NCBI RefSeq assembly: GCF_000764305.2 | Contig: NW_025932507.1 | Coordinates: forward strand, 7,307-71,306 | Reading direction: 5' to 3' | Length of the DNA stretch: 64,000 nucleotides | From: Hyalella azteca | Taxonomy: Eukaryota > Arthropoda > Malacostraca > Amphipoda > Hyalellidae | Shown here: one piece after another, positions 34,773-49,700 of the stretch | Layout: each line of letters starts with the position of its first letter | How positions within the stretch are numbered: position 1 is the first letter of the stretch | Made by a program: the position numbers and the translations under genes | Notes under the pieces: model-generated | The model's input: the letters and a program-made list of their open reading frames with translations, nothing else | Database searches by the model: none | What the model was told of the DNA's origin: nothing

Positions 34773-37700
34773 TCAGTTGACCATGATTGTGTGGCGTTCT
34801 CTGCTCTCTGCAGGTCTGACTAGCTCAGCGTCCAGGTTGATTTCCCTGACAGTTCCAGATCGGCCTTCAGCGGCGAACCTGGGAGGTGGGGGAACGGGGA
34901 ACCTTTGCAGGAAAGTGGGCATCAGATTTTCAGCCTTCTGGTAGGTAGCATCATCTTCCTTTGAGGCAGGCCCCCTGATGACCGTGTGAAGACGGGGAGG
35001 TCCAAAATCGGGTCCAACGTTATTAAAGTTCCCCTCGTTGTCGTCCTTCTGCACTTCAGTGGTAGAATCCTGCTTTTCGTCGTTGGTAGTGACTTCATTA
35101 GGATTCTGTTTCATTTCCATGTGTGTGACCACTGGGCCATTTGCTGTAATGAAAGAAAAGAAAATATAATTTGTAAGCTTCAGGCTAACGTGAAAGTAGG
35201 GTAATGTTCAATGTGTGTGCTGTCTATGGCAAGGCTTGAAAGTGGACAATTAATATTCATACGTACGAAGAGGAACAGGCAGACGCAGCAGACGTCCTGG
35301 GAAGAACCTCATAGCTGGGAGTTCCTGCAGGGATGGTAAAGACACAGGACTGTCCAGAGCTCGTCCAGCTGCCTCAGGCATAACAATGGGCTGGAGCCCG
35401 GATGGAATAGCGCCTCGAGGGAGGGGGAAAGGGCCTTCCAAACGCCCTTCTTCGTCGTCAAGCGTGCGACCGCTACGGGTGGCCATTTTCACAGCACGGA
35501 ATGGAAACGGAAGGAGAAGTTTTGACTTGGGTTCTGACTCTTCTTCCAAAGGCCGAGGAATAGCTTTGATCGCTATTACTGGTACTTTATCGGAATTTTC
35601 CTTATTAGAAGATCTCATAATGTGCGAAACAATTTGTTTAATAGCCTCCGGAATTTGGGGAGGGAACCCTTGGATTACCCTAGTGGGCGGGGTATTTTCT
35701 ACTTCAGTCGATTCTTCCTGAGCAATTTGCTGGGGAGGAAACGGCCTGAAAATTGGTTCAGGGCTGTAAGGACGCTCATCTTCTTCCTGTTCTCTGTTAA
35801 ATTGTCCTCCAAATACTGGATTACGTACACCCTGAGGTTCAAATCGCATGTTTTCTGCATTTGGGAAGGAGGGGGCACGAGGCTCAGACTCGAAATGGTG
35901 GTGATAATGTTGCTGCATGGGTTCATTGTTGAAAAATGACATTGGTCCCATAATAGAATTTTCCGGCATTTGCCTATTCTGTGAGAAATCGTTGGCAGGG
36001 CCTTCGTTGATTGATCCTCTGACAGCAATGGAGTCCATCATAGGAACAGGCATGGGTCCTGATGATTCAATTGAGTTGGAGAAAGGACCTTGGAAATTTC
36101 GGGGACCCATACCACTTACTGAAACCCCAATGGGCTGGAAAAAAGGTTGAGGGAGACGGTGAAAAACTGGCTGGGGTTGCATTTGTCTCTGGAGACGAGC
36201 CCCTGCTCGAGCAGCCATCATTTTGAGAATGGGTGCAAGAATGGACATGGGAGGCGCAACTGGACTTGGGGATCCAATATCTGCCCCGAATGGATTAATC
36301 AATTGTCTGCCTTCGCTGTCATCATCATCATCTTCATCGTCATCGTCGCATGTCACCATGATAGTTTTTGAAAGAATTCCTCCTCCTAGGTTCTGGATTT
36401 TCTTCTCTACCTTGCACTGCACGTCTCTGCCGGCCTGCAAAATTTGGAATGGTTTTCATTAACTCCAAAAATGCAATAGAGCAATTCTTTTTGAAACGTG
36501 TAAATAATGCTACAATTTAATCAGTTAATAAGCAAAGAAGAAGTTTTCATGCTTTTAGATAAGACTAATGGTTAAGGTACATAAGTAACGTTATTCTACG
36601 ACTAAATGATAGTTTCCATTATCTTAGATGAGGCCAGTGGTTAAATCAAACTGTATTGCTACCGTTTTTCTAGCACTCACCAGAGCAGGGTTGCCCAAAA
36701 GAAGATCAATGGGAAGTTTAACTTTGTTGTCGTTCACTGCAGTCTGGATTCCATTTTCCTCTACTTCGCTGATATCGTCATTAGAACTTTCAGTTTGTTC
36801 AGTGGACACCTGCAAAGAAAAGTTCGTTTGCATTGTCATACTACAAACGAATTTGAACGTGTGTTATTTTCGCGTCCTCAGCTCATTCACTCAGCATCCT
36901 CAGCTCATTCACTCAGCAGAAAAGTCAAGAGAAAAGATTTGTAGTCGCTAATATTGCTCTTTATCACCCCGGAAGTTGTACCTTCTTGTATGATTGGATT
37001 CTCTCACTTCAATTTGATGATAAATATTATTTTGTAAACAATGAGTAATTCCATAAGAAGAGGTTTTGCAAATTTCTGTAAAGCATCATGAATCTTACAT
37101 CGTCGTCGGGAAGAGGGATATCCATCTGGCGAGATTCCTGATCAATCTGAGAATAGTCGTTGCTTTGACCGTCCTCGTCCTTATCATCCTTGTCGTCTGG
37201 ACCCATGGCATTGCTCTCGATGATCTCAATAGCTGGCGTTGAATCTAGGTTCGCAATTTTTGGGATATCTGAAGACTCCATGATGCTTGCACTTTGAAGG
37301 GGAAGGTTTTGAGCCTGCGCAGAAGTGCAGAACATGTCAAACACGCATGCTGAAGCGTTATTAATTGGAGTACGTACACCATTCATTATTGATCATACTC
37401 CTAACCGTCACTAATCTACTCATTTCAATGGTAACAACCTGTTAGTGCTAATATGAATGTGTAACTCCGTATCACAGACAATAAACATTAGAATTACTCT
37501 TGTCTACTTTCATTAACGGGCAGTGGAATCATCTTAATTTCTTCGTGTAAAGAAGATCGTACAATGGCCACAGCTGAGCACCAGTGCTGGTCTTGAGGAT
37601 GGCGAGAGAAAATATCATATCATAGTGTTGTCGAACCTGAAGAATAAATCTGGTGTGACAAATAACTTTCGAATTTTTCGATGTCGATTTTTTTTCGAAT

Positions 37701-40700
37701 AAATTTTCCTCGTCAATTCCCTCCTGGTAAATAACGCTAAAACAACGTTACATGACGTAAATTATACGTTTACACTGTAAGTAACCGTTTTTTGAACGTT
37801 AGAGGCCAGCGAAGTTTTCTTACCACACGACAGTCGCAGTCGCAAGCGTTGCGCGTGTTGATCCAGGAGTGCGCGAGGATGAACATGCCAGTGAGGAAGC
37901 CAGCAGCCAGCACCGTGATGCACACCACGCGGGTCATCTGAAGCCTTACGGTGCTCGTCTTGCGATAGGCCTGAAACAAATTCAGAATTGTTATCATTGG
38001 CGATGGAGTCAGGGAACTTATTTATTAACTTTTACGTACATTGTGGACAACCATTGAGGTAAAATGAAACATCAACTTAACTGTGAATTGAATTTTTTAA
38101 ATCAATGGATGATTTACATGTAGGATCAGTCTCGCGGTGCTCGTCTCGCGAAAGGCCAGAAACAAATTCAGAATTGTTATCATTGGCGATGGAGTCCCGG
38201 AGAGCTATTTTACAATTTTTTGCGTGGACTGCAGATGGTCATTAAAATGATAATTATTTAACTTGTGAATTACGTTCGTTCCATCAATGGAGGAGTTAAT
38301 TATGATCGTCGGGAAGATGATCGTTAGTATTCATTCTCACTTTGAATGAAGAATGCAATAAACATTCTTGCTAAAAAAAACAAGAGCGAAACCACAAATG
38401 AATGTTAAACGAATGTCACGGGCTCTAGTGTTGCATCATCTTACGTAAATACCCACAGAGAGAAGAAATAAAGAGTATATGTAACGCCGGTTCAGTCATA
38501 AGTGAGGAACCTGAGTTATAAAGCCGATTTGCGGAACTAACTGGGCAGTGACGTTACTAGGATTTAAAGACATAAAAGACAGAAGGGCTCTGGCCCTTGA
38601 TATTTATGTTCATAGTTATGGTAAGAATGACTGGCTGTATGATAATTTATTCAAAATTATATATGGACCCATTATATTGAATTTGTCGGGGATTTTTTTT
38701 CCAAAAAATAATCATGATTTTAATAAATGAACATAAAATTATTAAGGTGGCTTGAGAATATTTTAGGGAGCCTCAAGCCTACCTAAATTTATTGTTACAA
38801 GCTTGATGCCCGTTTGGACAAAATTGCTTAGTTATGGTACAGCAAATGATATGCTACCTCATTATTCTAAAATATATCTGTTATCTCAGTTAATGAACCA
38901 GGAATAGATTACTTTGTGGTTGTAGTTTCTCATTGACTCGGAAATATAGTTATGACGTACAAGCGCGTTAGTATCGATTGCGGAACACGACTTCCATTGT
39001 TTTTTTTTTTTTCATATATTTATTACGTATTTAGTGAAGCAGTATTTTCGCTAGCTCGTGCTTCCGAATATTCATTACTTGGCATGGTTCGGACAGCGAA
39101 GAGTTACAAGTAAACAATCTATATCGTGGTATTCAATTTAAACATAAGGGTCGAAGTTTATATGGCGAATCAAAGTTAAAAAGCTAAGAAAAACGTGTTA
39201 AAAAGGATAGGCTAATTTATCATAAAAAATCTGTCTGAAGTACTGGAAGTGACTTTTTATTCTATTGATCTTACTTCGCTGTGCTTGAACGTCATCGAAG
39301 CTTATCAGTGAAACATTATTTAATTTATAAACCAAGTGGCTCTCTACTAAATATCAGTAATAAGGAAACTCAGAGATCTACTTCGCGATGCCAATTAACG
39401 TACGATTTTGACATCGATACATTCTTAATACTAGAACAACGCCGTATCGAAAAAAGTGGGCAATAATAAAATGACAGTCGGCAGTTGACATTACGTTGTG
39501 GAGTATTTATATCAACCCAACTTACATTACAATATGCTTTGTAATTATCTACGTTTCTAAACGAAATGAAAACACCGTACACGATTTTACCGAAAGCTTT
39601 GTTATAAGGAGAAACTAATGGCTTAGATAACAAAAACAAGGTCCAAGTGCTGGCATAGTAACAGATTGGCTGAGTGGGTAACCTTGAAGCCTGGAATGTT
39701 CCAGAGCTTAGAGCCATGATAATGGGGCTGGAGGGGGATGAAAGGAGGGGTTGAAAGGGGATAAGCGCATGGGTTAGAATAATAAAACTTCTTTACAACA
39801 GGCACACACTTTTTGGAGATCAAAGGATACACAATTCCTTGTTTGACGAACGTATTATGAGGAAGCCATTATGCTTAGGTTAGTGATCACAAACCAGAGG
39901 GAAAATCTGACGATAAATGTCTGAGTAAATGAAGTCAACGAATAAATAACGCATTATAAATGAAGGAATTCCGTAGTCAATGCATAAAGACATACGTATA
40001 CGTACTACGTGGAACACAAATTGCTTAGGACCTTTGTGTACGCTTTAGTTATGCGCTGTGTTATAAGGCTGCAAGGTCTACATGATTCTGCGTTATCAGG
40101 AATTAACTTTGACATGCCAGGGAGAGTCACGTTTGGGGCAGTAGTTGCTTGATTACATTTACTCGAACACTATTTTATTTTTGCAGCAAGTATCAGCGCT
40201 GATAACGTTATTAACAATCCTTAAAATGCAGACGGTCGCTGCAGCCCTTTTACATGAATATGTATTCCCTTTTTGTATCTCTACAAACGATAAGGAACAC
40301 AGAAGATCAGTTCATTGAAGCCTGTCGGCCAATTTTATTCATATCATTTTACGCTCAGTGATTTTCTTTGAATAGGATATTAATATAGATAGCACAATAA
40401 TTTAGTGTTGGGTGATGTTTTTTAATTCACTTGGGAAACGTCGGAAAGTAGATTTATTTCTACTAGTTGACAAGGCGGTTGTGTTTCGTTATTCTGGTCA
40501 ACCAGGCAAATTCTTATGTAAGATTGAAATGATATTGAATTTATCTTCAGCAGTTTGAGATGAGCAACACAAAATTTTTACAATTCCCTCAATTAATAAC
40601 AATTTATATAAATAATAATTAATTTAAATTTTATTTAAAGTACGAGCATCCATCGTACGAGCATCCAACAACGTTAAACTGAAGATTATGTGCCCAAGGT

Positions 40701-43700
40701 TGCACATTTTGCTCGTTAAAATTTTTAATTTTTCCTCCTCGATCTAAATATATCTCGGCTCATCGAGTGTTGCCGGCTTTCTATCTCAGGAACCCTCGGT
40801 GCTTGCGAGAAGATCTCTAATTAAGTTGAGGCAAGTAAACGCTGCTGTGGCAATCATGGACGTAAAGTGCAACAGGAACAATTGAATGGGACTTCCATTG
40901 TCTTCTTAAGACAATGGCTCCGCTTCACCTTTAATTGTGTTGGCATTGTTTTCTGTCAGAGATAATGACAGTCCATCAACGCTGCTGTCAAATATCACAG
41001 CTCAGAAGGTTCTGTACATTTCGTGAAATTTTCCGTATTTCAATTAACTTCTTAGAGTCAGTAAATGATTTCTCAATCTCATCGTACTCTATTAACGAGT
41101 AAACGTAGAACAGCAAAGAACTTCAAGCCGGAGACGTTGTACACATTCACAAAGCAGCATGGAAATGAGGTGTTCAATGGCGAGGTTCACTTATTCATGA
41201 AGTCTAGAGGCTTTATTAACAATGTTACTACTATTATTTATTATCAGACTATTATGAGGTTTTCATGCTCTTTTTTTTACTGCACCCTGGTCATTATTTA
41301 ATGCTTAAGACAACAACTTTACACTAATTTTTTTTGTAGCAAAAGAATCGTTTTGAACCACAATACATAGATCTGACAATATATTCCCATGATTAGACTC
41401 ATAGGAATACATTTAAATCTTTCTTATCCGCATTGAAAACCTAAAAACTATCACGGCTTTTCATTGTTTGTAAAATAAATATATATATTCCCATTAATAT
41501 TTATGCGAATAACTGAATTGGAGTGCCGGATTTTTCGGCACGAAAATTTCTTGCCGAATTTTTCCTGTTCAACCAAACTGGGCGTTGGGTTGAACAGGAT
41601 GCCGCATCTCGCGTAGTTCGCTGATGAGGACTGAGTTAACCTCCATAGATTTTTGCCTTAATATTCTATTGAGAATAGTTTTTGATGACTTCGATTACTT
41701 TGAGAGTCATTATGGATTGATTAATGAGGCATTCTTAAGTGTGTGTTTTCATTTATAATATAGCGTAGTATTGGCGACTTCATCATCATCAAGAGATTCA
41801 CATCTTGCTTGAATTGTTAACATCACTCACAGAGTGCAGTAAAAAAATAAAAGAAGGCATGAAGCTACGATAAAAGTTTTGGCTGAGGAGAACACGACTC
41901 GTAATATTCCAGAAACATACTGTAAAACCATTATGCAACAGTTTTCCCTATTTTTCGTAACAGTTGCCACCATAAGAATTTAATATTCTCAGGTTTCTTA
42001 TCATTTCGGTCGATTTGTTTCCTGTAAGAAACTTTAGTGATGGCTCTGCTCTATATGGAGCAGAGGCTCCTACTGTACATGGAGCAGTCAAATTATGATG
42101 CTACGTGACATCGCAGCGCCAGTGCGTGTGAGTGGTGACACGCAGTACTGCCACGAATTAACGACACGCAACAATAACACGCAGTAACGACACGCATTAG
42201 GGACACGCAGTAGTCACACGCAGTGACACGCTGCTGCTACACGCATGAATGATGTACAGTGGCGATACGCAGCAATAACGTGCAATAACAGCTAGCAGTA
42301 TTGACATAAACGCAGTATTGATACGCACATAGCGTTTGACTCTTGTTGAATACCGAATGCTTGAATTGAAAACATCTTGGAATAATCAAGTCAAGAAAAC
42401 ACGACGTCTCATCTTTAGCTGAGAAAAGATGGAACAAAAATTCCATCTTTTGATGAAAAAAAAATTATTTCCTTCTGGAAAACCTGCTATTCAAGATTTT
42501 GTGCAGCTGTAACTCCGATGCACTATAAATATATACTGTTAATATAACTTTATTTTATAATTTTACTCCCGGTTGATATTTTTCTATCATTCTGACTAGA
42601 ATTGTTGCCGTTTCACTTCGTAAGACTCCGATTATTGATGGCTGCAACTTTGATCGTGAGAACGCCCCGAGCAAAGGTTATAGAAGTCAAGGTAACTCGT
42701 ACCCGCAGGCTGACGTGTCGCGTCATCTAATTTCTCTTTCGGGTGGAAACGAAACGAGGGATGCGAAAAGAAAAGAGCAGTTGACGACAGCTGTTTACAT
42801 TAAGTTTCAGAATGAATTTAATCATATATGATTAAATTCACATTAAATTCATGAATTTAATCACGTATGACTAAATTCATGTTAATGGGTTAATGGGTTT
42901 CAACGTTAATGGGTTTCAACAACTGGAACACTTGCTTACTATGATGGTCTACCCAATTCGCGATGCGATTTGCTAGTTAGAAGTAGCGTGATAGTAAATT
43001 AGCGTTCCAACTGGAACGCAGTTTTACTATCACGAAGGATGACATGGTCTACCCAATTCGAGTGGTGATTTACTGTCTCCTTGATTGCAAGGTTGAAAAA
43101 AATATTTCTAAATTGGTTCCTGCAGCTTATTTCGTTTCGCAGCTTAATTATATCCTTAAAAGTGGATGCCGGAGCGAGACTCGAAAGTTCAAGCTTCCTG
43201 ATCTAACAATAACAATTTTTTCCTTTCACTTTTGGCAAAGTGACGTGAAGAGCATCTCATTATCTTAATTCAATTCCCATTAAAAAAACTCTCGTCCCCT
43301 TTGAAACTGAAATTGCGCTTTTCAAGATGATCACTGAAGATTTAACTAACGGAGTTAAAGAAACAACTAAACGGAATATTCAAAATCTATTGTATTGTTA
43401 TTTTTTCATAAATTATTCACGTTGAACATTATTTTTTGTAATCACTCCACTATTTTTGAAGCGTTTTTCGGTCCATCTCGCCGATCTCATATTCGATGCG
43501 ATACACGAACTTTATTGTTTCACATTTTGAAATTCGAAGCAACATATTTTATTTCCCATTCATATCTCCACGGCGATGTATTGCAGTCGCTATTGCTTGT
43601 GTTAGCAGCAATGGTTTTGTCACGTCTAAGCGACGCGTGTTGCGGCGTCAAGTCTCCCAGCAACGTAGCGCTAGGAAGTGTAGGTGTTGCAACGCGTTGC

Positions 43701-46700
43701 GCACTCAAGTGGCTTGCAAGTTCTCACGCACCTTGCAAGAACCGGGACCTTTCGAGGCATGGTTGTTGTTCTTTCCTCCTCTCGGTCTGAAAGGTTCTAG
43801 CGAGTCGACGCTCGGTCCTTTCTAAGTAAACTGTGTCCTTTGTGCACATGAGAATTGAACGTAAGTAATAAGGTAGAGGAAGTGCTTTTAGAGAACACGT
43901 AAATTGTTTTCCGCCAGAATATTCATGTTAGCCGCACCTCAGTTTTGTACTTTGAATAAAACCATTCATCCCTGCAAAGTTTAAGCTATCTATAATAGCG
44001 TAATATTGTTATATGTGTAAGGTCAGCAAAAAATCGGATGCTAAGACTCCGTTTCTTGACCATCATCTATGTTCACTTGTAATTTTCAGTCTTAGATGAT
44101 ACTCCTATCGAAAACTCGCAATAACGCAGTGAGTTAGCGTGAATAATTTCGACATTTTAGATTCAATTTTTCAAAAATAATTGCCTCGTTATAAGAGTTA
44201 TTATGAGATTGTAGCACGGCAGGGCATTCACTGAACAACTTTGGAATAAAAATTCCTGTTAATAATCTTACAATGCTACAGTCAAATGTTAAACCCGACC
44301 CGTAAAATTATCATCTATTACAATACGTAAACCGATAAAACCAACACTTGAAAACTATCATCTAGCACAACACGTTAAGCGAATGTACTGCTAAACTGTT
44401 CCTCATTAAAAAGTACTCACTGCAGATCACTTTGTAATAAGTTTGCAAGAAATGATAAATCAGCTCGAAATAATTATTTTGTCGCTAATTTCATGGCAGT
44501 TCAATGTCATAATAACCATGCTAATTTGTACTGTGAAAGCTGGAGTCTCACATAAATCAGCTAAAGGTGCTTACTCACACGCCATGTAAGTGCTCACTAA
44601 AAAAGTTGCAGGTGCTTACTTAAAAGGAGGCATTTTGAGATATGAACCAAGCAATTTGTGACTTTATCTATGAAGGTGGCGCTAAAAAATTCAGTAGTTT
44701 GCATTACGGCATTACGACTATCTTTCGATATTTCACAATTTAAGTTTATTCTCTCTATTATCCAAATCATAAAAAGCTCCTATTTAGCATCTATATCGAA
44801 CTTATCTATCGATATCGATACGAATGCTCGATACGAACTTATTGCATCGATTCGAAGTTATCGATACGACGCTCGTATAGTTGATGCAATCACACACGTT
44901 TAAGCATTATATAAGAAGGACTAATCATCGACACATAAGTTCAAATAATAAATGTAATTTAATCAGAATGTACTGAAAAAATTCAGATAATATATTTATT
45001 CGCATTAAAGACACAGTGACAAAGCGAGGTCATCGAGGTAGCACAGCGGGGTCATTGGGAACGGCATCTAGCGGCTGACGCTGATTTCAATTCTGCTGCA
45101 CATTGCCTTCACCATTAATAGACCTATGATGCCTATAACAATAGGCCTACGAGGAGTTTGACAATAGGCCTCTGGTGGCTCGGCTGTTTTTCTGTTTCAA
45201 TAGGCCTCTGGTGGCTCGGCTGTGGAACGTCGGCTGTTTTTATTGGACCGGTGAGTCACCCTCTGTTGTACCAGCTTCAAACGATAATTTTTTGATTGCT
45301 CCGTGCATTTTTCACTTATTCAGCAGCTAGAAAATTGCATTCATCTGTCTCTACAGTTTTTGTTGTACTGTGTGAGTATTATATATTATTCGGATATTGT
45401 GATAGTCCACCACTATTATGTTATAATATGACTCGCTCGTAATAGGTCGGTCAAGACAGCAAAATTGAAATGATGATTGCATCAATTTCCTTCCAATTCT
45501 CTGCACTTCTGCTATTAAAATAACGAAAACATAGTAATATTCATTCGCTTAATTAGTAAATAATAAATAATTTATTATTAGAACATGTATACACTATGTA
45601 GCTGAAGTGCAATGCCTTTAGGAAGAATTTACATGTTGCATCAAACAATATTTATAAAATATTTCAGCCGCAACTAATTTTTCAAACGCTCCCCTGTAAT
45701 TGGAAGCCTATACGGAAGTTGACACCAGGTTCGTAAACATTTCAACAAACAATGGCAATGTCTGGAAAATATTATATTTGTGCTGAAATGTTCATAGAAA
45801 GCAGGACTACGCAGCATAAAAAAATTTTATTTTCGCGCTACAAATCTGACCTCTCGCTCGGCGAACTCACGTCGGGCTGACCGCTGTGACTTGCGCGGTG
45901 GCAGCCGCGGTCATTGTTGCAATCCGCTGTTGCGACACGCGACTTGCGTAAGCTAATTTTTTCAAATTTCGTGTAATGGCTAAAGGCACAGAAGAACTCA
46001 CTTGGTACGTGGTCGCTATATATTTACTTGCAATAGCTAGTCAAGGTTTTGCGCATTAAAATATGATGGATAATATGGTTCCAACATATTATATACATGC
46101 ATTTTCATAAATTAATAAACTATATATTGCGAGAAAATGATGTCTTCTCTTTTGGAGTGAAATTCGAGAGAAATGATATTTTGTGTAGCGTGAGGTGCGA
46201 GAATAATGATTCAGGTGCGAGAATAATGATTGCACTCGTGAGGTGCGAGAATAATGATTCAGGTACGAAGAATAATGAGCGAGGGAGATAAAATTGAGGA
46301 ATGAAATGCATTGAGGGATGAAATGCCTATATTGATGGATGAAATGCAAATAAAGCAATGGTTAAATGACCTCCCTAATAGAACTGCTAATTTGGCACTG
46401 TTTACAGCCTAAAAGTGATGAATAATTTCACGATTTGCACCGAAGTTAGAATTCCCTGGTCATCATCTCCAAACAACACAATTGGAGAAAGTGGTATTTT
46501 ATGTCAATAACAACGACCTCAATTCCAGAGCTCCTGTATAGAGCAACCAGAACCAAAACGGCTCTTAGCGACCGGTAGTAGCGCGTTGTCCAGGATTGTG
46601 CAAGACACGCACGCAGGACGCGTCCTCTCTGTCCCCAACTGAGTAAACTCGGCGCATGAAGCTCCCATGAAAGTGAAAGGATAATTTCACGTCAGTCCTG

Positions 46701-49700
46701 CGACCGCAAGCTCTTCAACGCGCCGTACGTGGAGTCTTTTAATCTAACTGTATTTATTGTGTTTGCTGTTGTGTGCTAAGGCTAATATATATAATGACAA
46801 TGCTTATATAATTTTAGCTATCATAGAAAGTAGGAAAATAATTGAGGAAAATGGAATTAAACTGCTGTGTTCAAAGCCGTAGTTGTAACTAGAGGTAAGC
46901 GGAAATGTGGCGTAGTCTTCACTGTAACCATGCATAACATCAGTATGTATAGTTATAGCCGTGAAGTTAACGGAAATTATAACCTGAGCAATTTAACTTT
47001 AAACTAAATAGTAGTAGAAACTGTAATCAAAGCCGCAGTGGCAGATATAGATTCACCGTAGTTTTATTTTTAGTCATAGCTGAAGTAACGGCTGTAAAGT
47101 TAGCTTGAATCGCTGCTAATCAAATAGTAGTATTAGAATATATTTCTATCAAGCTTGACTTGCCATGGCAGATTAACAGTATAAGACACGAGTGCAAATA
47201 CAGTCTTACGTCATAAGAAAAAAAACAATATACAAACGTAGAAAAGTTATACAAAATCCAGATTTTTGAATGTATTACTCTGATCAATGAACCTACCTAC
47301 GGCTCTACATGGGTTCAAAGGGGAAATAGTTTTTTTTAATTAAATGTTCGGCTGTCTATCGTTTGCCATTTAAATGCCACTGAAAGGGATCCATTGATCG
47401 GCGCACGGATATTTTTAATGGTCTCTACTCCCTTTACTTTCCATCCTCTATTAACTCCGAGTTGGATGCATTATTATTTTTCTTAACCGTTTGATGTCAT
47501 GGTCTCTCAAGCATCCATAATGTTTTTACACCAATACATCAACTATTGAATTTTCGTCGTACGGAGCCATGGAAATGCGAATAAAATTGGAAGCATTGAA
47601 CAAACATTTCTCCCTAAAAATCTCGCTGCTTATCATTTAATGGCCGGAAAAATAAAAAAAACTGGCTCAGCCGGTCAAAAAGAACAGGTTTTGTTTGACA
47701 CGTTCTGGAATTGGATCTAAGAACCGCTTGAATCTGGTTCAAAGTGATTTAGGGATTAGTTACATTAATTTAAAAAGAGAATCAGTTAGTAAACACTGCA
47801 TGCACACAAATTTTATTGTTTTGAATTCAGATTTTTAATTATTTGCTTGCTCGAATAACCTCCAAGTCTCGCTTAGTTCATTTAGTTTGTTCTCATATTA
47901 ATCGATTAAATCTTGGCTTGCGAAAGAAACTTTACATCAAAAAGCAATTTTATTCAGCTTATTTTCAGCATACAAAAAGCTTTCAAAATGATCGGCAATA
48001 TATATACTAAAGTTGATTATGTGCTGTTAAATTACCTATTTTAAAAAATACTTGGATGAAACTGGCAGGCTTAAAGCCGTCAAAATGTGGAATACAAATT
48101 GGAAAATTATTCCAGAAACATGTTTAAAATCTAAACTGGGAGTCGATTGATAATAAAAGTGCAATCAAAGAGCCAAAAATTAATGCAATGATTTCCAAAT
48201 AAATTGTCGCTCAGTTGTACATAATTTAGGATGCTGCCGTAAAAAATTCATCTCAATTACGTAGAATTATCCGGGCGCAATAAAAATAATCACTAATTGG
48301 TCATTTAATACAAAGGGAATTAATTTTGATTGTATGACAATTCGATGATTTGTGATTTAGTAGGAGCTGTAAACAGTAACTGTAATAATCACGTGAATGG
48401 CTTGTATTAAAATACTGATAATTCAAGATTGTACACATTGGATTAATTCCCATATCGATTATATAAATCAGGAAGACTCTAGCAATTACAGAAGATATTA
48501 TACTGACAATATTTCATATTGCGGTCGATAAAGTTTTATTAGTCGTGTGAAAGGCCGTTTCCCGCGTGGTGCTTCACGGCTCACAAACGAGAATACGCTG
48601 CATGGATCTTTTATATTATTAAACTATATTTTTATTTAATACTTTTTTACTTTCGATGTAATTTTATTGATGGTGAGAGAAGCGGTCACCCCGCGTGGTG
48701 GTGCTTGAGGGCTTCACAAGTGATAACGTGCAGCTGAGGCACAAGCCAGCGGCAGCGCCGGTCATTGAACTGGCAAGAGAAACTGGGACTTTCTCTCGAA
48801 GATGCGAGACCGAGTCGCACTCTGCGCCGTCATTCCGACCACTTGGCAAACTGTAACCTCAATAATTACTGGGAACTTAATTTAAATTGTCACGCAGGGC
48901 GTGATGAAGAATGGCACGTTATCTTGATTATTATCAGGCTTTTAATCGGTTATTTGCACGGTGTTACTTATAATTGCAGCTCGATCACTGATTCGACTGA
49001 TTTCATTAACGAGGCAGTTCGAAGGCACGTGGCTGTTATTTAAAATTAAATAATGCTACTTTTTCAAGCTTAGCTCGGAACGTTTGTGAAAGATTTCGAG
49101 GGTTACATAAATTCTCGTTTAAATCGAGGAATCTGTCCTAAATTTAAAATTAGATCGGCTGTTATACAAATTTAAGCAGAATAGTGTGAACACCATGAAG
49201 TATATATATCTTGGCTTCAGGCGCTTTCACGTTTCTTATATTGATAACGGCACAGAGTATATTATGTACACTGCTGAACTCTAACTTTCAACTCCATGCG
49301 CGCTTGTGAAACCTGCAAGTGCTTGAAAGTTTCGCGAAGCGTAAAACCTTGATCGTGCACCAAAATAACGCCTTATGAATTAAAGTAGCAATTAAAATCA
49401 ATTTGTCGGCAATGTTGCCGCTTGATACATTTAAATCGGAATTCAAAACATTCAGATTAAGTAATCAAAGAGAAGTTTATTGATCCAAAATATAGCATAT
49501 AAATATTGCTTTAAAACTTGGCGGAAGCTTTAATCTCCAATCACTTTAGTTATTTTATAAATTCGAGCATCCAAAAATCCACTGCAAGGCAAGATTTGGA
49601 TTTGATCTTTGTTGACGCTCCTAGTATGAACGCCTTCAAGAACAGACTAGACGAAGCTATGCAGGAGCATATGTTCAGTTTTAAAATGCCTAGCAAATTA

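Noticed and set aside
35386..36462. Several plus-strand frames of 70-111 codons
   Set aside because: All are antisense to the 1168-base exon of the membrane-protein gene.
45013..45100. GAGGTAGCACAGCGG... as a tRNA-derived SINE
   Set aside because: No convincing B box, and the match to a tRNA is too weak to report as a feature.
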